Source: Phytohabitans sp036906915
Lineage (GTDB): Bacteria; Actinomycetota; Actinomycetes; Mycobacteriales; Micromonosporaceae
Direction of reading: 5' to 3'
DNA: 45,217 nucleotides
NCBI RefSeq assembly: GCF_036906915.1
Contig: NZ_JBAKHX010000066.1
Coordinates: forward strand, 1 to 45,217
Shown here: piece after piece, positions 39,687 through 45,217 of the stretch
How positions within the stretch are numbered: position 1 is the first letter of the stretch
Layout of the letters: each line of letters starts with the position of its first letter
Position numbers and translations under genes: made by a program
The notes under the pieces: model-generated
The model's input: the letters and a program-made list of their open reading frames with translations, nothing else
What the model was told of the DNA's origin: nothing
Database searches by the model: none

Positions 39687-41978
39687 GTGACGCTGATAGC
39701 CGTCGCCGTGATAGTTGGCGTCAACAGCAGTGGTTGGCTGCCGGCGCGCGCGGTGGCTGTGCTCGACAATGGAGCTCAACTGGCGGCGGCGCTGGCCGCC
39801 GTCGCGACCTGCGCCTGGACCACCCGCAGGCTGACCGGCGCGGAGCGCTCGTGGCGCCGCCTCATGGCCCTGGGCATGGCCGGCTGGGCGCTCGGGCAGC
39901 TCATCTGGAGCTGGTACCAGATCTTCAGCACCGAGCACCTCCCGTCACCGTCGCTGGCTGACTTCGGGTACCTCTCGCTGCCGGTCTTCGCGCTGCTGGC
40001 GCTGCTGTCGATCGCGGCGTCGGTGCCGCGCCCGGCCGCGGCCTCGCCGCAGTCGCGGCACCGCGACCGCGCGGTGCTGGTGCTCGACGGCCTGATCGTG
40101 GTGGCGTCGCTGCTGGTGCTGAGCTGGGCGACGGTGCTCGGCGCGGTCGTGGAGGCGGGGGCGGAGACCCGCGAGGCCTTCGCGGTCGCGATCGCCCACC
40201 CGATCACCGACCTGGTGCTGACCGCCATCGTGGTGCTGATGTTCTCGACCCGGCCGGTGCCGCGGGCATACCGCCCGCAGCTCTCGCTGCTGGGCCTCGG
40301 CCTGGTCGCGCTGTCGCTGTCCGACTGCGTCTACGCGTACCTGGTGGCGACCGGCGCCGAATCGATGTCGCCGCTGGCCAACACCGGTTTCATCGCCGGA
40401 CCCGCGTTGATCGCGCTGGCGGGTTCGGCCACCGTCGACCGGCAGCCGCCCGAGCCGGTGCCCGCGCCGCGTCGCCGGGCGGACTGGCTGCACCTGCTCG
40501 TGCCATACGTGCCCGTGATCGCCACCGGGCTGCTCGTCGTGGTCCGCGCCCTCAGCGGCCACAGACTGTCCAACGTGGAGATCTACGTCGGGTGGCTGGG
40601 CCTCGGCCTGGTGGTCGCCCGGCAGATGGTGACGCTGGTGGAGAACACCGCGCTGCTCGCCCGGGTCTCCGAGGGCCAGCAGCGCCTGGCCTACCAGGCG
40701 TTCCATGATCCGCTCACCGGCCTCGCCAACCGGGCACTCTTCCGGGAACGCCTCCAGCACGCCGTCGACCGGCATCGGCTGCACGGGCAGCCCGTCGCGC
40801 TGCTCTTCGTCGACCTCGACGACTTCAAGCTGGTCAACGACGGCCTGGGGCACGCGGCCGGCGACCGCCTCTTGCGCGCCGTCGGCGACCGGCTTCAAGG
40901 TTGTGTACGCCGGGACGACGCGGTCGCGCGCCTTGGCGGCGACGAGTTCGCGATCCTGCTCGACGGTGACCCGACGGTGCCGGAGCGGGTCGGTGAGCGG
41001 ATCATCGCCGCGTTGAGCGAGCCGTTCACCGTCGACGCGCACACCGTGCGGGTAAGCGCCAGCGTCGGTGTTGTCGTGCCGGACGCCGACGAGATGCTCA
41101 CGCCAGACTCCCTGCTGCGCCGCGCCGACGCCGCCATGTACGCGGGCAAGCGTCGCGGCAAGGGCCTGCTTGTGCGGTACGAGGCCGGGGTCAGCGACGG
41201 CAGCGGCGACCCGCACCTGCCCGACCTGCTGGCGACGGCGTTGACCGGTGACCCGGCGTCGGCCGGGTTCGAGGTGCACTACCAGCCGATCGTGCGGTTC
41301 GAAGACGCGGCGACGGTAGCCGTGGAGGCGCTGGCCCGGTGGTCCCACCCGGTCGCCGGTGCGGTCGACCCGGACGTGTTCGTCAAGGTGGCCGAGCGTG
41401 CCGGGCTGGTCGCCAACCTCGACGACTTCGTGCTCGACCGGGCGTGCGGCGACGCGGCGGCGCTCGCCGAGACGTACGGGCAGGCCATCGACGTACACGT
41501 GAACGTGTCCGCGGGCCGGTTGGGGCGGCCGGAGCTAGAGGCGGCGCTCGACCGGGCCCTGGCCAGGCACGGGCTGCGGCCCGGCCGTCTCGTCCTGGAG
41601 ATCACCGAGACCAGCCGGATCGTCGACCTGACCGGCGCCGCGGCCGCCGCGCGCCGCATCCGGGCCCGAGGCGTACGGGTGGCGCTGGACGACTTCGGAT
41701 CGGGCTTCAACGCGCTCGCCCAGCTGCACGCGTTGCCGGTCGACGTGGTGAAACTCGACGCGGCGCTCACCGACATCGAGACCGAGCCGGAGCGTGCCGA
41801 GGCGCTCTGCCGGTCGGTGCTGGCGATCTGCGCCGAGTTGCAGGTGGCGGTCGTCGCCGAGGGCGTCGAGACGGTGTCGCGGGCGGGTGCCCTGGCCCGG
41901 CTGGGATGCCGCCTAGGCCAGGGCTACCTGTACGGCCCGCCACGCCCGATCCAGGGGCTTACCGCCTCGGTGGGATGA
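39687..41978 (+). CDS. Membrane GGDEF-EAL (c-di-GMP turnover) protein
   Basis: 763 residues. About eight membrane segments occupy residues 1-315. The GGDEF domain (about 330-490) has LGGDEF intact at about 418-422 and an upstream RRDD five residues before it that fits an inhibitory RxxD site. The EAL domain (about 505-755) has EAL at about 547 (VEALARW), NVSAGRL, EITET, ALDDFGSGFNALAQL, DVVKLD and VVAEGVE, so the catalytic residues for phosphodiesterase activity look complete. Both c-di-GMP synthesis and hydrolysis are possible; in filamentous actinomycetes c-di-GMP controls development through BldD. The GTG at 39687 is poorly supported; GGGGAGGGG at 39651-39656 would suit a start about five bases later, but only CTG is available there. 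The 3' end overlaps the convergent cyclase gene by 20 bases. Confidence 0.88.
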   Translation: MTLIAVAVIVGVNSSGWLPARAVAVLDNGAQLAAALAAVATCAWTTRRLTGAERSWRRLMALGMAGWALGQLIWSWYQIFSTEHLPSPSLADFGYLSLPVFALLALLSIAASVPRPAAASPQSRHRDRAVLVLDGLIVVASLLVLSWATVLGAVVEAGAETREAFAVAIAHPITDLVLTAIVVLMFSTRPVPRAYRPQLSLLGLGLVALSLSDCVYAYLVATGAESMSPLANTGFIAGPALIALAGSATVDRQPPEPVPAPRRRADWLHLLVPYVPVIATGLLVVVRALSGHRLSNVEIYVGWLGLGLVVARQMVTLVENTALLARVSEGQQRLAYQAFHDPLTGLANRALFRERLQHAVDRHRLHGQPVALLFVDLDDFKLVNDGLGHAAGDRLLRAVGDRLQGCVRRDDAVARLGGDEFAILLDGDPTVPERVGERIIAALSEPFTVDAHTVRVSASVGVVVPDADEMLTPDSLLRRADAAMYAGKRRGKGLLVRYEAGVSDGSGDPHLPDLLATALTGDPASAGFEVHYQPIVRFEDAATVAVEALARWSHPVAGAVDPDVFVKVAERAGLVANLDDFVLDRACGDAAALAETYGQAIDVHVNVSAGRLGRPELEAALDRALARHGLRPGRLVLEITETSRIVDLTGAAAAARRIRARGVRVALDDFGSGFNALAQLHALPVDVVKLDAALTDIETEPERAEALCRSVLAICAELQVAVVAEGVETVSRAGALARLGCRLGQGYLYGPPRPIQGLTASVG

Positions 41979-42771
41979 AGCCGAAGATCGTCGCGGTCGA
42001 GCCAGAGCCCGCCTTGTGGATGGGACCGCCCGCGAGCACCCAGGCACCGGTCGCCGGCAGCGCGGCCAGGTTCGCGAGGTTTTCCAGACTGATCCGGTGC
42101 TCCTGGTACAGCGCGACCGACACCGCGAAGTCGGTGTCGACGCCCCGGTCAGGGCTGAACGTGTCGGTGCCGAGCGCGCCCCGGGTCGCCAGCCGGCCGG
42201 TGTCGATCAGCCACTGTGCCGCCTCGATGGTGAACCCCGGCTGGTGGATCACGCCCTCGTCATCGAGGTTCGGATACGCGGGCGTGCCCCACTTGTCCTC
42301 CCACCCGGTCCACAGGACCACCGCCGCCCCGGACGGGATGCGCCCATGCCGGCGCTCGAACCGCCGCAGGTCGTCGACCGTCACCCCGTAGTCCGGGTCG
42401 GTGGCCGCCTTGCGGCGCACGTCGACCTTGACCGCCGGCAGGAACAGGTCATTGGGGTCCAGATCGTCGGCCAGCAACCCGCCCTCCTGGAAGTGACCGG
42501 GCGCCCCCCAATGCGTGCCGGTGTGCTCGCCCTCCTCGACGTACTGCATGTAGAACCCGTCCTGCGGGATCGTCGCCATCACCGTCAGCCGGAACTCCGG
42601 ATCACCCGGGAAGACGCTGGTCGTCGCGGGATCGTTGACGTGCGAAAGGTTCACGAGTTGGAGCGCGCTCAGATCCACCCTGCCGGCTTTGTTTGCTTGC
42701 GCAGGCGCCGCGCCGACCATTGTGCCCAGTACACCGGCGGCCGCCGTGGTCACCATCTGTCGTCGTCTCAT
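41959..42771 (-). CDS. Cyclase/kynurenine-formamidase-family protein, secreted
   Basis: 270 residues. An N-terminal MRRRQMVTTAAAGVLGTMVG resembles a twin-arginine signal. The family metal motif, usually HxGTHxDxPxHF, reads EHTGTHWGAPGHF, so the Asp that normally binds the metal is Gly. Other family segments are VLWTGWEDKWGTP, LDDEGVIHQPGFTIEAAQWL, GTDTFSPDRG and the C-terminal AGGPIHKAGSGSTATIFGFI. Known relatives hydrolyse cyclic amides or formamides (kynurenine formamidase, isatin hydrolase). The ATG overlaps the stop of the membrane-protein gene upstream (ATGA), indicating coupled translation. Activity cannot be predicted from the altered ligand; call is to family. Confidence 0.82.
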   Translation of the reverse strand: MRRRQMVTTAAAGVLGTMVGAAPAQANKAGRVDLSALQLVNLSHVNDPATTSVFPGDPEFRLTVMATIPQDGFYMQYVEEGEHTGTHWGAPGHFQEGGLLADDLDPNDLFLPAVKVDVRRKAATDPDYGVTVDDLRRFERRHGRIPSGAAVVLWTGWEDKWGTPAYPNLDDEGVIHQPGFTIEAAQWLIDTGRLATRGALGTDTFSPDRGVDTDFAVSVALYQEHRISLENLANLAALPATGAWVLAGGPIHKAGSGSTATIFGFIPPRR

Positions 42772-43358
42772 GTGGCCAAACTATGCCCGACGTCCACTGC
42801 GGACACTCGGCCGATCAGCGGGTGCTGGCCGGCCGCCGCATCCAGTTCCTGCGGCACCCGCACCATCAGTACCACCAGCAGGGCGACCGCGACACCGGCC
42901 GCCACCAGCTTGCGGTGGCGGCGATGCTCGTACGCGTGCCACCACGCCACCGCGGCCTCGGCCAGCGGGCGAGCCTCGGGCCGGCGGGTCGTGCCGACCT
43001 GCGACGCCAGCCGCAGCGCGACGCTCGACCACGGCGGCGGTATGCGGTACGGGGCCGGCACAGCGTTGCCCGGCCCCACCTGCACCTCCACCTCGACCGG
43101 CCCCAACTCGGCGGGCTGCCAGCGCTCGGAGCGGCGGGCGAACGCACGGGCGAGGTACAGGTCGGCGGCGCGCGTCTCGCCCAGCCAAACCCGCAGCAGC
43201 TCCAGCCAGCGCCAGCGTCCCGCCACATCGGCCAGCACGTCGGGGTAGAGCAGGTCGGCGTCGCGCTCGTCGCCGACCACGCGCGCGGACTCGCGGCGCA
43301 GCGCGTCGAGGTGCCGTTCGACGAACGCCACGTATTCCGGCGGAGGCTCCGTCCCCAT
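42768..43358 (-). CDS. Single-TM protein with helical N-terminal domain
   Basis: 196 residues from ATG 43358 (a second ATG at 43367 is possible). The N-terminal 130 residues are helical (FVERHLDALRRESARVVGDE, VAGRWRWLELLRVWLGETRA), faintly like the first helices of sigma-factor region 2, but no recognisable motif follows. A membrane segment (AGVAVALLVVLMV, about residues 155-170) is followed by a short outside tail. It overlaps the cyclase start by four bases and so is the first gene of a two-gene unit. The start is close to that of the divergent alpha/beta-hydrolase-like gene. Confidence 0.6.
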   Translation of the reverse strand: MGTEPPPEYVAFVERHLDALRRESARVVGDERDADLLYPDVLADVAGRWRWLELLRVWLGETRAADLYLARAFARRSERWQPAELGPVEVEVQVGPGNAVPAPYRIPPPWSSVALRLASQVGTTRRPEARPLAEAAVAWWHAYEHRRHRKLVAAGVAVALLVVLMVRVPQELDAAAGQHPLIGRVSAVDVGHSLAT

Positions 43359-43401
43359 GCGGGGCATGGCCCTATTTTCCCTTGCGGGCATACAATTTGG
43401 C

Positions 43402-44217
43402 ATGCTTGCGGGTGGGCTGTTGCGCCTGACCTGCGCGGTGCTCCTATCGGGGGAGATCGCCGCGACGGCCAACTGCGGCGGCATCAGGGTCGATCCGCCG
43501 GTGCGGCCACCCGTCACGTCGGCGGCCGAGCCAGCTCGTCCACCCGACCCGGCGGCCCGCTGCTTCGGCCCCAGCGCCGTCAACGTGCCGATGACCACCG
43601 CCGACGGGGTGGGGCTGGCAGGGGTGCGGCTCGGCTCCGGCCCGCGCGGGCTGCTGCTCATCCACCAGGAAGACGGCGACATGTGCCAGTGGCACCGGCA
43701 CGCTCACCGGTGGGTCGAGCTCGGCTACCACGTGCTGGTTTTCGACCTGCGATGCTTCGGGTTCAGCGAGTGTGGCGCCGTCGACGACTACGTCGCCGAC
43801 ACCACGGTCGCGGTGGCGGCGCTGCGGGCGGCGGGCGCCACCGAGGTGGTCGTCGTCGGTGCCGGCATCGGCGCGGGAGTCGCCCTGGTCGCGGGCGCCC
43901 ACCTCGGCGAGCAGGTGAGCGGGGTGGTGGCGCTGTCCGTGCCGAGCCTCACCGAGCCCGCCGCGCCGGCGGGGCGTGATCCGCGTACGCCGCTGGCGGC
44001 GCGCACGACATTCCGGGTGCCGCTGCTGCTCGTGTACACCGAGCGTGACCGCAACGCGATGTCGGCCCGGTCGGCGACCCGGTTCGTCAACGAGGCGCCC
44101 AGCCCGGACAAGCGGCTGGCGGTGTTCAGCGGCACCACACACGGCCTTAACATGCTGCACACCGGTGGGGAGATTCCGGTACTGGTCGAGGGCTTCCTGC
44201 GGGAGCACACAGCGTGA
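43402..44217 (+). CDS. Alpha/beta-hydrolase-like protein with the nucleophile Ser replaced
   Basis: 271 residues from ATG 43402 (MLAGGLLRLTCAVLLSGEIA), a signal-like N-terminus; ATG 43357 is a longer alternative. The alpha/beta-hydrolase layout is present: LLLIHQEDG (oxyanion loop), WVELGYHVLVFDLRCFGFSE, VVVVGAGIGAGVALVAG at the nucleophile elbow, TERDRNAM and GTTHGLNML (Asp and His). At the elbow GxSxG reads GAGIG, with Gly in place of Ser, so hydrolase activity is unlikely. It may be a binding or chaperone-like pseudo-enzyme. The 3' end overlaps the convergent YCII gene by 71 bases. Confidence 0.75.
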   Translation: MLAGGLLRLTCAVLLSGEIAATANCGGIRVDPPVRPPVTSAAEPARPPDPAARCFGPSAVNVPMTTADGVGLAGVRLGSGPRGLLLIHQEDGDMCQWHRHAHRWVELGYHVLVFDLRCFGFSECGAVDDYVADTTVAVAALRAAGATEVVVVGAGIGAGVALVAGAHLGEQVSGVVALSVPSLTEPAAPAGRDPRTPLAARTTFRVPLLLVYTERDRNAMSARSATRFVNEAPSPDKRLAVFSGTTHGLNMLHTGGEIPVLVEGFLREHTA

Positions 44218-44467
44218 GCGGCTCCCAGGCCCGCTTGCTGGCCACCTCGACACCCAGCGTGGCGAAGTAGGGGTCGGCGTCCAACAGCCTGTCCAACGCA
44301 TCTTCGTCCGGCACGTCAAAAACGAGCACCGCGCCCGATCCGTCGGCCAGCGGCCCGGCCATCCGCACCGCGCCCGCGTGATGCAGTTCCGCCAGGCGCT
44401 CCCGGTGCGCGGGACGGGCGGCAAGCCGCTCCGGGGCGTCCGAAAACCTCAGTTCCACGATCCACAT
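44147..44467 (-). CDS. YCII-related (dimeric alpha/beta barrel) protein
   Basis: 106 residues from ATG 44467 (MWIVELRFSDAPERLAARPA). YCII signatures are RPAHRERLAELHHAGAVRMA with the conserved His, GPLADGSGAVLVFDVPDEDA and a DPY(F) near the end of the fold. YCII proteins form ferredoxin-like dimers; the His/Asp pair is thought to act in catalysis in some members, for example in chlorinated-aromatic degradation. The tail after WEPL is a Pro/Ser-rich extension (SPRPVPESPHRCAAC) that overlaps the alpha/beta-hydrolase-like gene by 71 bases. It is divergent from the Crp/Fnr gene across 49 bases. Confidence 0.78.
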   Translation of the reverse strand: MWIVELRFSDAPERLAARPAHRERLAELHHAGAVRMAGPLADGSGAVLVFDVPDEDALDRLLDADPYFATLGVEVASKRAWEPLTLCAPAGSPRPVPESPHRCAAC

Positions 44468-44501
44468 GCCGGCACCGTACGGGCGAGGGCGGGAGGGGCG
44501 C

Positions 44502-44517
44502 TGTATCACTGGATACA
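44502..44517 (+). promoter_or_regulatory. Operator-like palindrome abutting the Crp/Fnr start
   Basis: TGTATC-ACTG-GATACA is a perfect inverted repeat of six-base half-sites with a four-base spacer. Its last base is the A of the ATG start codon. It lies in the 49-base gap between the divergent YCII and Crp/Fnr genes, so a bound regulator could control both; autoregulation is the simplest reading. Confidence 0.5.
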
Positions 44518-45149
44518 TGACCTCACTGGCGACGATCCCGGCGTTCGCGGCGCTCGACGCCCGCACGCTCGTCGCGCTCGAGCGCGAAAGCAGCCCCATC
44601 CGGTACGCGGCCGGCGCGGTGATCCGCCCAGCGGCTGGCCCGGCCGGGCCGGTCATCCTGCTGCTGCGCGGCACGATCGTCACCGCGTACCCGGCCGCGT
44701 CGGGCGGGCAGTTCTGGGCCGGGCGCTGGGACGGCCCGTCGATCGTCGACAAGCCGGCCGTGCTCGGCGGGCCTGCGCTGTCCGGCGCGTTGCTGGCGAC
44801 AACCGCGGTGACCGGCCGCGCGCTGCCTACCGTGCCCTTCCTGCGCCTGCTCGACGACGAGCCGCGCGTGCGCCGGCACGTGCTCGGGAAGCTGGCGGCT
44901 GACGCTTTGGCACTACAGCAGCGCATGGCCGACGCGGTCACGCTGCCCGCGGTGGCGCGGGTGGCGCGGTCGCTGCTCGCCGAGGGAGCCTGGCGCGGCT
45001 CCCAGGAGGACCTGGGCCGCGCGTTGGGTCTGAGCCGAGTCACGGTCAACCGAGCCCTGGCCCGCTTGGCAGCCGAGTCAGCCATCCGCCTAACCCCAGG
45101 CGGCGTCGACGTAACCAACCAAGCCCGCCTATCGACATTCACAACCTGA
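44517..45149 (+). CDS. Crp/Fnr-family transcriptional regulator
   Basis: 210 residues. The N-terminal half has a cyclic-nucleotide-binding-like beta-barrel (IRYAAGAVIRPAAG, GPVILLLRGTIVTAY). The canonical cAMP-binding RxS motif and glycine pattern are absent, so cAMP is unlikely to be the ligand. A central dimer helix (LALQQRMADAVTLPAVARVA) leads to a winged HTH (GSQEDLGRALGLSRVTVNRA). ATG 44517 is preceded by GGGAGGGGCG within 20 bases. The palindrome overlapping the start suggests autoregulation. The gene ends in GC-rich tandem repeats at the window edge. Confidence 0.85.
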   Translation: MTSLATIPAFAALDARTLVALERESSPIRYAAGAVIRPAAGPAGPVILLLRGTIVTAYPAASGGQFWAGRWDGPSIVDKPAVLGGPALSGALLATTAVTGRALPTVPFLRLLDDEPRVRRHVLGKLAADALALQQRMADAVTLPAVARVARSLLAEGAWRGSQEDLGRALGLSRVTVNRALARLAAESAIRLTPGGVDVTNQARLSTFTT

Positions 45150-45163
45150 CCCCGCCCTGCCCG

Positions 45164-45217
45164 CCCTGCCCGCCCCGCCCGCGCCGCCCGCCCTGCCCGC
45201 CCCGCCCGCGCCGCCCG
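45164..45217. repeat. 27-bp C/G-rich tandem repeat at window edge
   Basis: Two exact 27-bp units (45164-45190 and 45191-45217), each starting CCCTGCCCGCCCCGCC and ending GCCGCCCG, run to the window edge. A partial CCCGCCCTG precedes them, so more copies may follow outside the window. The strand asymmetry (C on the plus strand) means the complementary strand is G-rich and could fold. It starts 14 bases after the Crp/Fnr stop. Confidence 0.75.

Noticed and set aside
1..45217. rRNA, tRNA, CRISPR array, integrase or transposase genes
   Set aside because: No matching conserved segment, array or transposase-like protein was seen in a read of both strands; short RNAs could still be missed by eye.

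Overview
The window is high-GC DNA from a filamentous actinobacterium. Supporting signs are strong GC bias at third codon positions, many GTG/TTG starts, very rare TTA codons, an F420-type luciferase-like oxidoreductase, a SARP/NB-ARC regulator, a WhiA-like protein, PP2C and Rhs/LamG genes. A Micromonosporaceae-type host is my best guess from gene content only. No rRNA, tRNA, CRISPR array, phage or insertion-sequence transposase was seen.

Layout. 1-3.7 kb is a damaged zone: a frameshifted membrane glycosyltransferase-like gene running off the left edge, a frameshifted SEC-C mini-gene, an intact class II aldolase-like gene, and a sensor kinase that is frameshifted and then fused to the tail of an unrelated zinc-peptidase-like gene. 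3.7-8.5 kb holds a secreted dienelactone-hydrolase-like enzyme, a small membrane protein, a secreted sugar dehydrogenase with a cellulose-binding module, and a ROK/polyphosphate-glucokinase-like kinase. 8.5-11.6 kb holds a 930-residue Xre-HTH/ATPase/TPR regulator and a small membrane protein. 11.7-21.2 kb is a two-gene surface/secreted unit: a LamG protein and a 2038-residue Rhs protein with an unusual C-terminal tip. 21.3-26.2 kb is regulatory: SARP/NB-ARC, response regulator, histidine kinase and an orphan TAXI-type binding lipoprotein. 26.3-36.1 kb is largely housekeeping: WhiA-like protein, PAC2 and adenosine-deaminase-like genes, a lytic-transglycosylase-like wall protein, EcsC, GDSL hydrolase, aldehyde dehydrogenase, Na+/H+ antiporter, UBP zinc finger and LLM oxidoreductase. 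36.4-45.2 kb holds DUF3307-like and Nramp-like membrane proteins, a CPCC protein, PP2C, GGDEF-EAL, a cyclase-family enzyme, an alpha/beta-hydrolase-like protein, a YCII protein and a Crp/Fnr regulator.

Most notable signals. (1) A family of four intergenic elements, each exactly 86 bp, at 1051-1136 (minus), 4688-4773, 7247-7332 and 36223-36308, plus a fragment at 7348-7383. Each has a long hairpin and a third copy of the arm that could form an alternative outer stem. All four lie downstream of a stop codon in the same orientation relative to that gene. (2) The LamG-Rhs pair, whose Rhs gene carries two TTA codons and a C-terminal tip with duplicated CxxC motifs around a lysine tract and no visible immunity gene. 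(3) Several +1 frameshifts and one gene-gene fusion confined to the first 3.3 kb. (4) A PP2C leader with a mini-ORF and two mutually exclusive hairpins at the start codon. Starts were chosen by eye from ribosome-binding sites and family length; no database search was possible.
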